From Clostridiales bacterium UBA8153 (GTDB lineage Bacteria; Bacillota; Sulfobacillia; UBA8153): 8,475 nt of DNA. Shown here in pieces: positions 1-5,616 of the stretch; positions within the stretch are counted from its first letter, which is position 1; each line of letters begins with the position of its first letter. The DNA lies in assembly GCA_003449495.1 (NCBI GenBank), contig DMHJ01000004.1, positions 3,440-11,914 on the forward strand, written 5' to 3'. The position numbers and the translations under genes were made by a program. Below the pieces are notes generated by a model. The model had not been told where the DNA came from. It was given only the letters and a program-made list of their open reading frames with translations, and did not search any database.

Positions 1-513
1 GGCGACCCGCTGCACCCCCTCCAGCATGAGAACTTCCGTCCTCCGGGCCCCCGGCTTGGCCAACCACCCGGCCAGCAGGCCGGAGATGATGCCGACCAGG
101 AACACCGGGTAGCCCGGGACGAAGCCCACCACCAATAACAGGAAAGGCAGTAAGGCAGTCCCGATGCCGATACCCTGAAGGCCAACACCGGCCACCACCT
201 CCTGGATGTCTAGATCGTAGGCCACGTCCCTTTCAGCCTTCCGCCTCCGGAAGAAGCTGACCACAAACACCGACCGGGCGACTATGCTGCCCAATACGCT
301 GATGATGCCGAAGCCGATAGCTGCGGTGGCCACGATGGTCACCTGGGCGGGATGGGTGAAACCGCCGAAGTTGCCCAGGTGACCGGCATGGGCCTGGATG
401 CCCGCCACCCGGTTGGGCTCAGAACCCAGTTTGAGCGCGGCCGGTCCGGTGATGGCCGGCTGGGTGAATCCGGTGAGACCGCCGCTGACACCGGCGGCCA
501 CTCCCCCGGCCAT
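1..513 (-). CDS. Multi-spanning permease, 3' piece of a frame-broken gene, C-terminus beyond the window
   Basis: The first ATG in this frame is at 513 and the frame stays open for 171 codons to the window edge. The product is very hydrophobic and rich in glycine. A conserved-looking stretch at residues 15-58 (GFTQPAITGPAAL, then GHLGNFGGFTHPAQ) is followed by a membrane segment near 58-78, a basic cytoplasmic-type loop (FFRRRK, 87-92), then further segments near 106-133 and 136-152. This resembles ion-coupled organic-anion permeases of the IT superfamily (GntP/DcuC/CitMHS-like). I cannot name the family or substrate with certainty. Its ATG lies three bases past the stop of the piece at 516-701, and the two pieces read as one protein if a single G is restored at 519-522, so this is probably not an independent gene. 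Translational re-initiation at 513 remains possible. Confidence 0.6.
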   Translation of the reverse strand, partial: MAGGVAAGVSGGLTGFTQPAITGPAALKLGSEPNRVAGIQAHAGHLGNFGGFTHPAQVTIVATAAIGFGIISVLGSIVARSVFVVSFFRRRKAERDVAYDLDIQEVVAGVGLQGIGIGTALLPFLLLVVGFVPGYPVFLVGIISGLLAGWLAKPGARRTEVLMLEGVQRVA

Positions 514-515
514 GG

Positions 516-701
516 CTACCCCGGCCCTTTGTCCAGCCTATTCCCTAGGATGATGATATGCCGGACGATGACGTCCAGCAGGCCCGAGGCCTGCATGATG
601 CCGATGAACAGCAGCACTGCGGCGATGTCGGCGATGACTCCGTGCAGCCCGCCGGTGGCCAGTTTGGCAACGGTCACGGCCGGCGGTCCCGCAACCGACA
701 C
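516..701 (-). pseudogene. Permease 5' piece, separated from its C-terminal part by a frameshift
   Basis: This open stretch encodes about 61 residues of clear membrane-protein character: VSVAGPPAVTVAKLATGG, then a transmembrane segment (IADIAAVLLFIGIMQASGLL), then HIIILGNRLDKGPG and a TAG at 516-518. The chosen start is GTG at 701 because GGGAGGAG (712-719, minus strand) sits 10 bases upstream. The frame extends much further upstream, but that part is antisense to the redox genes and does not look like protein. Right after the stop, the same protein appears to continue in another frame from ATG 513. Restoring one G to the run at 519-522 gives KGPGVAMAGG without interruption. The gene is therefore either inactivated, rescued by slippage on the G run, or affected by a sequence error. 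It also looks short at the N-terminus for a permease, which would normally have one or two more membrane segments. Confidence 0.6.
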
Positions 702-956
702 GCCGTTCCGTCTCCTCCCATTATTGCCACTAGCAGGACTTTTCCCTTCTCCACTGCCCGGAAATATCCTGCTTGAAGGTCCGGGGCTCCCTGCGGGAGC
801 TTTCGTCCGGTGCTTGCCACCGTCACCGGCCATGGAGACGGTTACGCGGCAGGCAGGGGCGACGGCCGGTGCCCGGGCCAGGCGCGGCGCTATGGGCAAG
901 GACGGCGGGAAGTGATACACTGGGCACATAGGGCTGGCGGAAGGACGGTACCACCC
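702..956. other. Gap between the permease start and the redoxin gene; no confident gene
   Basis: This 255-base gap separates the divergent permease and glutaredoxin-like genes. On the minus strand a different frame between about 841 and 703 gives a short protein-like stretch (APDLQAGYFRAVEKGKVLL), which could be degraded permease N-terminus joined by a second frameshift. It has no start with a ribosome binding site and its third-position GC is not strongly biased, so I do not call it. No convincing -35/-10 pair was found for either gene. Plus-strand open frames here are composition-driven antisense frames. Confidence 0.3.
712..719 (-). promoter_or_regulatory. Shine-Dalgarno site supporting the GTG start at 701
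   Basis: On the minus strand GGGAGGAG lies 10 bases before the GTG at 701. It is the only good ribosome binding site upstream of the permease 5' piece, which is why that start was chosen over the much longer open frame. Confidence 0.4.
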
Positions 957-1217
957 ATGATCAGACTGTACGGTATGAGCACGTGTCCCTGGTGCAGGCG
1001 GGCGAAGCAGCTGTTGGACCACCGGGCCGCCAGGTACGAGCTCATTGAGGTTGACCTCATCGATGGAGAGAAGCTGCGAAAAGCCCTGGCGGAAGTGGAT
1101 GAACTCTGCGGCAAGCGTGCCTTCCCCGTGTTGGTGATTGGTAAGACGGTGGTGCAAGGGTTCAAGCCGGAGGAAATCGAGAGGGCGCTGGACCGTGAAG
1201 CGAAAGATCCCGTGTGA
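957..1217 (+). CDS. Glutaredoxin-family dithiol redoxin (NrdH/glutaredoxin-like, CPWC active site)
   Basis: An 86-residue protein, the usual size for a single thioredoxin-fold glutaredoxin. The N-terminus IRLYGMSTCPWC places the redox pair at Cys10 and Cys13 after the first beta strand. The segment RAFPVLVIGKTVVQGFKPEEI contains the expected cis-proline (FPV) and a GFKP-type motif like the GFRP of NrdH redoxins. Canonical glutaredoxins have CPYC and a TVP glutathione-binding loop, neither of which is seen, so glutathione may not be its reductant. The ATG at 957 is chosen because the conserved fold begins there and GGAAGGA lies about 11 bases upstream (939-945); the open frame extends upstream without recognisable protein. 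It overlaps the next gene by 23 bases, implying translational coupling to the FTR-like protein, its probable electron donor. Likely role: cytosolic reduction of protein disulfides, or donation to an enzyme such as ribonucleotide reductase. Confidence 0.9.
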   Translation: MIRLYGMSTCPWCRRAKQLLDHRAARYELIEVDLIDGEKLRKALAEVDELCGKRAFPVLVIGKTVVQGFKPEEIERALDREAKDPV

Positions 1218-1593
1218 GGTGTGCCGGGCGGGCTTCATGTACGAGGGCGAGCCGGCGGAGGGCATGTCCATCACCTGCACCGTGTGCGGCGCCCGCCTGG
1301 AAGTGGTAACCACGCACCCGGCGGTGGAGACCCGTCGCTACGTGCAGGCGCCGGAAGCGGAAATCCGCGAGCGAGCGGAGAACTTCGCGCGCCTTCGGGG
1401 GTACCGGTTCGATGAGATGAAGGAGCCCATCTTGAAGGGGCTGTTGACGAATCACCGGCGCTTCGGCGACTTCTACTGCCCTTGCCGGTTCGACAACATC
1501 CCGGAGCATATCTGCCCTTGCCTGGAGACGCGCCTAGGAGAGGTCCGCAAGGCCGGACGCTGCCTGTGCGGCTTGTTCCTGCGGGCGGACTGA
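1195..1593 (+). CDS. Ferredoxin-thioredoxin reductase catalytic-type protein with N-terminal zinc-ribbon-like region
   Basis: A 132-residue protein starting at GTG 1195, inside the end of the redoxin gene, with GAGAGGG about 9 bases upstream. The C-terminal half has the FTR beta-chain signature: CPC (95-97), CPC (107-109), CLC (123-125), spaced by 9 and 13 residues. By homology Cys95, 107, 109 and 123 would hold a 4Fe-4S cluster, and Cys97 with Cys125 would form the redox disulfide, so all six functional cysteines are present. The N-terminus adds CEVC (7-10) and CTVC (28-31), a CX2C-X17-CX2C pattern typical of zinc ribbons or rubredoxin-like knuckles and absent from plant and cyanobacterial FTR catalytic chains. 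Family role: passing single electrons from ferredoxin through the cluster to reduce a redoxin disulfide. The natural partner is the overlapping glutaredoxin-like protein. No variable (alpha) FTR subunit gene is seen nearby. Product confidence is high; the N-terminal role is inference. Confidence 0.88.
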   Translation: MKRKIPCEVCRAGFMYEGEPAEGMSITCTVCGARLEVVTTHPAVETRRYVQAPEAEIRERAENFARLRGYRFDEMKEPILKGLLTNHRRFGDFYCPCRFDNIPEHICPCLETRLGEVRKAGRCLCGLFLRAD

Positions 1594-1612
1594 CTCGTCC
1601 GGCCCGGTGGTG

Positions 1613-1655
1613 GGTAGCTTGGCGCAGGGGTCCCTCCGCAAGCGAGCGGGCTACC
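1613..1655. terminator. Imperfect stem-loop between convergent genes, possible weak bidirectional terminator
   Basis: GGTAGC (1613-1618) can pair with GCTACC (1650-1655). Inside, CTTGGCG (1618-1624) can pair with CGCAAG (1637-1642) with one bulge. It lies in the short gap between the FTR gene end (1593) and the nitrilase stop (1651-1653, minus strand), where both transcripts should end. There is no T-run on either side, so it does not fit a canonical intrinsic terminator. Confidence 0.25.
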
Positions 1656-2601
1656 GGCCCGGCGGGAGGACGGTAACCCCCGGACGTGGCCGTTCATCCA
1701 CCCGGAGTTCAAAGACGTCCGGACGGGCGTAGTGGCCCGTCACGTCTAGCTCGAACCTACTCGGAGCCAGGGTGCTCAGGTCGAGGTCGCCGTAGAGGAC
1801 GGCCTCCCGGTTGCGGACCGGACCCGCCACGTAGTTGCCCATGGGATCCACGATGGCGCTGCCCCCATGGCACAGGACCTCCGGTGAAGCGTCGAGCTCC
1901 TCCCGGCACGCCAGGTCCGGCGGATACATGGCCTTGGTCAGGTACTGGACGGCCGACAACACGAAACAGCGGCCTTCGTTGGCTACATGCCTGATGGTGC
2001 ATTGCCAGACTTCCCGCTGGTCCATGCTAGGGGCCACCCAGATATCGATGCCCTTGGCCAGCATGGCGGCCCGGGCCAGCGGCATGTAGTGTTCCCAGCA
2101 GATGAGACCGCCCAGCCTTCCGTAGGGCGTGGGGATGACCGGCAGGGTACTACCGTCTCCTTCGCCCCAGATCAGCCTCTCCATGGCCGTGGGTTTGAGT
2201 TTGCGGTGCTTGCCCAGTAGCCGCCCGTTGGGGCCGAAGTATAGGGTGGTGCAGTACAAGGTACCTGTTCCCAGGGGGCTCCGCTCGATTACGCCCACCA
2301 TGACGTAAGCCTGGGCCTGCTGGGCCGCCGCCCCCAGGGCCTCGGTTTCAGCACCGGGCACCGGGACGGCGCCCTGCCAGTACCGGGCCCAGTCCTGCCG
2401 CCCGGCCGCCGTCCTTCCCCCGATGACGGTGCCGAAGGAGAGGCCCCACGGGTAGCCTCCCACGAAGGCTTCCGGGAAGAGGATGAGCCGGGCCCCGCCG
2501 GCAGCGGCCTCCGCCACCAGCCTTACGGCTTTCTCTACCGTGGCCGCACGGTTCATGATCAGGGAACCGGCCTGCACTGCCGCTACCCGTACGGTATCCA
2601 C
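1651..2601 (-). CDS. Nitrilase (carbon-nitrogen hydrolase superfamily)
   Basis: A 316-residue protein of typical nitrilase length. The catalytic triad is visible: Glu44 in LILFPEAFVGGYPWG, Lys134 in KHRKLKPTAMERLIWGEGDGS, and Cys168 in GGLICWEHYMPLAR. The CWE(H/N)YMPLAR and KLKPT...WGEGDGS signatures are those of true nitrilases (nitrile plus water to carboxylate plus ammonia) rather than of amidases or N-carbamoylases. Its aliphatic, aromatic or cyanide-type substrate cannot be read from the sequence. The start is GTG at 2601, with GGGGAGGG 7 bases upstream, directly before the first strand VRVAAVQAG. It lies downstream of and parallel to the M20 amidohydrolase, separated by 195 bases with strong inverted repeats, so it may share that transcript or have its own regulated leader. 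Such enzymes are cytosolic homo-oligomers. The nearby permease could be an importer but is on the far side of the redox operon. Confidence 0.93.
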   Translation of the reverse strand: MDTVRVAAVQAGSLIMNRAATVEKAVRLVAEAAAGGARLILFPEAFVGGYPWGLSFGTVIGGRTAAGRQDWARYWQGAVPVPGAETEALGAAAQQAQAYVMVGVIERSPLGTGTLYCTTLYFGPNGRLLGKHRKLKPTAMERLIWGEGDGSTLPVIPTPYGRLGGLICWEHYMPLARAAMLAKGIDIWVAPSMDQREVWQCTIRHVANEGRCFVLSAVQYLTKAMYPPDLACREELDASPEVLCHGGSAIVDPMGNYVAGPVRNREAVLYGDLDLSTLAPSRFELDVTGHYARPDVFELRVDERPRPGVTVLPPGR

Positions 2602-2796
2602 CTAGCTGCCCTCCCCGGCATCTCCTCTGGTGTGAGGGAGGTGTGCCCGTCGCAAAGCCACGCGCGTCCTGCCGCAACCGGCCGGCGCCTGGGGGCGGCA
2701 CCAGGGCCTGCCCACGGTGCCGCCCCTGCGCGCTACGGCCCGGCCCCAGCTGGTGTACCGGCCGCCTACGGCCCCAAGTTGCGCCCGGTCACCATA
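2602..2796 (-). other. Structured spacer between amidohydrolase and nitrilase genes (leader candidate)
   Basis: This gap holds several nested complementary arms. The main one is the 11-bp hairpin at 2692-2726. Others are CGCAAC (2673-2678) with GTTGCG (2778-2783), which would enclose it, and CGGCC (2741-2745) with GGCCG (2760-2764) around a CCAGCTGG palindrome. CTACGGCCC occurs twice in direct orientation (2733-2741 and 2766-2774). No known riboswitch consensus was recognised. High GC makes some pairing expected by chance. Confidence 0.35.
2692..2726. repeat. Perfect 11-bp inverted repeat (hairpin) in the M20-nitrilase gap
   Basis: GGGGCGGCACC (2692-2702) is perfectly complementary to GGTGCCGCCCC (2716-2726), with a 13-base loop that could itself pair (GGGC with GCCC). 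Neither side is followed by a T-run in the direction of transcription, so it is not a standard intrinsic terminator. On the minus-strand transcript it lies about 70 bases after the amidohydrolase stop and about 90 bases before the nitrilase start. It could attenuate, stabilise or mark a processing site in a shared mRNA. Confidence 0.65.
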
Positions 2797-4218
2797 TCAA
2801 TGACTGGGCAGCTGGTGCAGCGGCGGCTGCAGTCCTTCGGGAAGCGGGCTCCGGTAGGGATGCTCCCGGGTTCTCTGCTGCCATTCCTCCCGGGCCTTCT
2901 GGATCTTGGCCGCATCGGTCATCAGGTCCAAGCCTGCGCTGGCCAGGACCTTGGCGGCCATGAGCATGCCCCGGTGGCCGATGCTCATACCGGAAGCGGC
3001 GGCCACCTGCCAGGAATGTCCCGGCTGGCCCAGGACGCCGCAGGCCACGCCGAAACGACCGGTCGGCGTGACCCAACTGACGTCGCCCACATCGGTGGAA
3101 CCGCCGCCGCTGGTTTCCTCGTCCCGGTAGGGCAGGATGGAGGCGTGGATGAGCTGGTCAAACACCTCAGGCGGCGCCTTCATGGCCTTGAGGCCGGCTT
3201 CCTTCTGCCCTTTCGGGAAACTCTCGGCCAGCCGGCGCGCGAACTCCAATTCTGCCTCCGTCCACTGGTTGGGGCCCACAGCCTCCATATGCTGCTGCAG
3301 CACCGAATTCAGCGCCTGGTTGGGCAGGTAGTTGTAGCAGCCCGAGAGAAACTCCGGCTCAAAGCTGGTATCCGTCATCAGGCACGCGCCGCGGGCGATG
3401 TTGAGCAGGCGCTGGTAGATGTCTTCGACCTGGTCCCGTTCGGGTGCCCGCACGTAATACCAGACTTGGGCCCGGCCGGGCACCACGTTGGGTTCCCCGC
3501 CTCCGTCGGTGATCACGTAGTGAAGGCGGGCCTTCTCGATGGTGTGCTCCCTCAGGTAGTTGGCACCGATGTTCATGAGTTCCACGGCGTCCAAGGCGCT
3601 GCGCCCGTTCTGCGGATCGCCGGCGGCGTGGGAAGTGCGCCCGAAGAAGGTGAACTTGGCCGAGTTCAGGGCCGTGGTGCTGTGGTTGCGCACGGCATTG
3701 AGGGCAGTCGGATGCCAGTCCAATGCCACGTCCACGTCGGAGAAGAGCCCGTCCCGCACCATGAACACCTTGCCCACCAGGGTCTCTTCGGCCGGGCAAC
3801 CGTAGTATCTGACCGTGCCGGGCAGCCCTTCCGCGCGCATGCGCTCCTGGAGGGCGCACGCTGCGGCCAAGGCGGCCACCCCTAAGAGATTGTGGCCGCA
3901 CCCGTGACCGGGAGCGCCGGGCTGTACGGGTTCACGCTGCGGGCTCCTCTTTTGCGAAACCCCGGGCAGGGCATCGTACTCCCCCAGGAAAGCCAGGACC
4001 GGTGCCCCTTGGCCCCAGCTGGCCACAAAAGCGCTGGGCATGCCCGCCACCCCGCTCTCCACGCTGAACCCCTGAGCCCGGGCGAACGCCTCCAGCTCCC
4101 GGGCCGAGCGGTGCTCCTGCAGTCCGACTTCGGCATACTCCCAGATCCGGTCACTGAGCGCCGTCAGCTCTGCTTTTCTGCTTTCTATCCATGCCAGCAC
4201 CGAGCCGGATGTAGTCAA
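2797..4218 (-). CDS. M20 family metallo-amidohydrolase, AbgB-like (aminobenzoyl-glutamate hydrolase subunit B type)
   Basis: A 473-residue protein, close to the length of AbgB-type members of peptidase family M20D. Metal-centre motifs are in order: GEYDALPG (79-86), GHGCGHN (104-110, with Cys107 and His109), GCPAEE (140-145, with Glu144 the likely catalytic base and Glu145 a ligand), DWHP (His169), and a late HSWQ (His401). GRTSHAAGDP, followed by the alanine/leucine-rich region, is the usual start of the dimerisation domain inserted in the catalytic fold. The start is TTG at 4218, selected by an ideal AAGGAGG seven bases upstream. The family cleaves amide bonds of acylated or aroylated amino acids, the best-known AbgB substrate being p-aminobenzoyl-glutamate. 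The actual substrate here is unknown, and no AbgA-like partner subunit is in the window. It is the first gene of a minus-strand unit with the nitrilase, divergent from the nuclease operon. Confidence 0.92.
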   Translation of the reverse strand: MTTSGSVLAWIESRKAELTALSDRIWEYAEVGLQEHRSARELEAFARAQGFSVESGVAGMPSAFVASWGQGAPVLAFLGEYDALPGVSQKRSPQREPVQPGAPGHGCGHNLLGVAALAAACALQERMRAEGLPGTVRYYGCPAEETLVGKVFMVRDGLFSDVDVALDWHPTALNAVRNHSTTALNSAKFTFFGRTSHAAGDPQNGRSALDAVELMNIGANYLREHTIEKARLHYVITDGGGEPNVVPGRAQVWYYVRAPERDQVEDIYQRLLNIARGACLMTDTSFEPEFLSGCYNYLPNQALNSVLQQHMEAVGPNQWTEAELEFARRLAESFPKGQKEAGLKAMKAPPEVFDQLIHASILPYRDEETSGGGSTDVGDVSWVTPTGRFGVACGVLGQPGHSWQVAAASGMSIGHRGMLMAAKVLASAGLDLMTDAAKIQKAREEWQQRTREHPYRSPLPEGLQPPLHQLPSH

Positions 4219-4225
4219 AGCTGTT

Positions 4226-4232
4226 CCTCCTT
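4226..4232 (-). promoter_or_regulatory. Strong Shine-Dalgarno site deciding a TTG start
   Basis: On the minus strand AAGGAGG lies 7 bases before the TTG at 4218. This full anti-16S complement at ideal spacing supports TTG as the amidohydrolase start. The resulting N-terminus (TTSGSVLAWIESRKAELTALSDRIWEYAE) fits the normal beginning of AbgB-like proteins. Confidence 0.75.
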
Positions 4233-4290
4233 CTCAGCGGTAGTCTTGACCGGGAGTTCGCCGGGTGGGCCGGGTCCTCCTGTCGCGGAG

Positions 4291-4309
4291 GGCCTGCCGG
4301 CCGCAGGCC
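4291..4309. repeat. 7-bp inverted repeat in the divergent intergenic region
   Basis: GGCCTGC (4291-4297) is complementary to GCAGGCC (4303-4309) around a 5-base loop. The 10-bp palindrome CCGCCGGCGG overlaps it at 4308-4317. It lies in the 249-base gap between the amidohydrolase start and the nuclease start, about 75 bases upstream of the TTG, so it could be an operator or part of the amidohydrolase 5' leader. Chance is a real alternative at this GC content. Confidence 0.35.
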
Positions 4310-4396
4310 GCCGGCGGGGCGAACACCGGCACCTCACCGGAGAACCCGGGCCGTTCGGAGGGCAGGCGCTACCGGGGTTGCGTCTACCAGGATTCG

Positions 4397-4411
4397 CCAC
4401 GCGCAGCGTGG
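4397..4411. repeat. 6-bp inverted repeat with 3-base loop upstream of the nuclease gene
   Basis: CCACGC and GCGTGG (4397-4402 and 4406-4411) flank GCA. It lies about 55 bases before the nuclease start and could be a protein-binding site or small hairpin. It does not match a regulator site I recognise, and no clear -35/-10 pair accompanies it. Confidence 0.3.
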
Positions 4412-4467
4412 AAGTATCCAGCTACGTTCGGCTACCTACACCAGATCCGGGCGGGAGCTGCATGGGC

Positions 4468-5595
4468 ATGCGTATACTTCACCTGGCCGACCTCCACTTG
4501 GGCTGGCATCCGGGATGGCTGGGAGACCGGGCCAAGGCCCGGCAAAGGGAAAGAGACTCATTGCTGGAGCGGGCGGTGGATTACGCCGTAGCTTCGGTTC
4601 ATGGCATCAGGCTGGTCATCATCGCCGGCGATCTGTTTGAGACACACCAGCCCGAGCCCGGGCTGGTGGGCGCAGTCCTGCGGCAGTTGCGGCGCCTGGA
4701 GGCAGCCGGCGTGCAGCTGGTGACGGTACCGGGAAACCACGATGAGATCACCTATCATAACTCGGTTTACCGGGTCTACGGCCGGGAATGGCCGGGCCTT
4801 CTGGTGGAGAACCCGCACCCGGAGCATGTGCGCCGGCTGGACGTGGGAGGCGAAACCTGCCACTTCTACTCCCTGGCCTATACCGGCGGGATCACCCGGG
4901 CCGGTACTCCCTTGAGCAGTTTCCCGCGGAGGGACGAGCCCGGGTGGCACCTGGCCAGCTTCCACGGCTCTTTGGACTGGAACGCGGGCGACCGCAGCCT
5001 GCCCCTGGCCTCGTCCGGCCTGTCCCAGGCCCAGTACGACTACGTGGCGCTGGGACATTTGCACGGGCACCGGGTGGCGGAGCTAGGCGCGGGACTGGCG
5101 GTATACCCGGGCGCGGTGGAAGGGAAGGGCTTCAACGACCCCGGGGTGGGCTGCTTCACCGTGGCGGACCTGCGACCGGGGAAGGTGAGCGTGGCGAAGG
5201 TCCCGGCGGGAGCGCGGGCCATCATCACCCGGACCGTGGGTATGACGGGCGGCGCCGGGGAGCTGGAGACGGTCATCTCCGGGCTGGCCGACCGGGAAGC
5301 CATGGTGCGGGTGGTGCTCACCGGTGCCGGCGCAGGCGAGCCGGACTTGGAGGGATTGGCCGGCCGGCTGGGCCCGCTCTTCTACCACCTGGAGCTGGTC
5401 GACCAGACCACCGTCCTCTCCGAGGACATGCTAGAGGTATATGCCCGGGAACTCACCATCCGCGGGCTGTTCGTCCGGCGCCTGCAGGAGAAGCTGGCGG
5501 CGGCCACCGGAGACCATGAAGCCAAGCCGGTGTGGCGGGCGCTACGGCTGGGTCTGGCCAGCCTGCAAGGGCCGGGAGAAGGACGCGCCCGCTAG
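4468..5595 (+). CDS. SbcD/Mre11/YhaO-like DNA repair metallophosphoesterase (exonuclease subunit)
   Basis: A 375-residue protein starting MRILHLADLHLGWHPG. The five metallophosphoesterase motifs are intact: DLH (8-10), GDLFE (54-58), GNHDE (89-93), FHGS (165-168) and GHLHGH (196-201). These bind two metals, usually manganese, for phosphodiester cleavage. The region after residue 210 (YPGAVEGKGFNDPGVGCF) matches the end of the catalytic domain in the SbcD/YhaO group, followed by a C-terminal domain that would dock on the ATPase. The start could be ATG 4462 or 4468. I choose 4468 because family members begin there and GGGAG (4453-4457) is then 10 bases away, rather than 4. The open frame continues upstream only as antisense of the amidohydrolase. 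The ATPase gene follows 21 bases after the stop, so this is an Mre11/Rad50-like pair acting on DNA ends, hairpins or stalled forks. Confidence 0.92.
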   Translation: MRILHLADLHLGWHPGWLGDRAKARQRERDSLLERAVDYAVASVHGIRLVIIAGDLFETHQPEPGLVGAVLRQLRRLEAAGVQLVTVPGNHDEITYHNSVYRVYGREWPGLLVENPHPEHVRRLDVGGETCHFYSLAYTGGITRAGTPLSSFPRRDEPGWHLASFHGSLDWNAGDRSLPLASSGLSQAQYDYVALGHLHGHRVAELGAGLAVYPGAVEGKGFNDPGVGCFTVADLRPGKVSVAKVPAGARAIITRTVGMTGGAGELETVISGLADREAMVRVVLTGAGAGEPDLEGLAGRLGPLFYHLELVDQTTVLSEDMLEVYARELTIRGLFVRRLQEKLAAATGDHEAKPVWRALRLGLASLQGPGEGRAR

Positions 5596-5616
5596 AGGCG
5601 GAGGGAGGGGCTACCC

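Noticed and set aside
352..915. Plus-strand open frame of 187 codons
   Set aside because: It is antisense to the permease pieces, has a low-complexity Gly/Pro/Arg-rich product and no recognisable domain. The minus strand encodes clear membrane-protein sequence.
702..1313. Upstream extension of the permease 5' piece to a 265-codon frame
   Set aside because: The extension is antisense to the redoxin and FTR genes and lacks protein-like character. The GTG at 701 has a proper ribosome binding site.
2692..2726. Reading the perfect hairpin as an intrinsic terminator
   Set aside because: No T-run follows the stem in either direction, so it was recorded as an inverted repeat instead.
2632..3885. 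Plus-strand open frame of 417 codons
   Set aside because: It is antisense to the M20 amidohydrolase, whose metal-binding motifs are intact. Long antisense frames are common at this GC content.
4215..4400. Minus-strand 61-codon frame just upstream of the amidohydrolase
   Set aside because: It is Pro/Gly/Arg-rich without a ribosome binding site and overlaps the amidohydrolase Shine-Dalgarno and start. It is probably chance.
3892..4467. N-terminal extension of the nuclease by about 190 codons
   Set aside because: It is antisense to the amidohydrolase 5' end and the intergenic gap. SbcD-like proteins begin at MRILHLADLHLG.
4788..5519. Plus-strand 243-codon frame inside the nuclease gene
   Set aside because: It is a shifted frame of the nuclease with a Gly/Arg/Pro-rich product. 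All nuclease motifs lie in the other frame.
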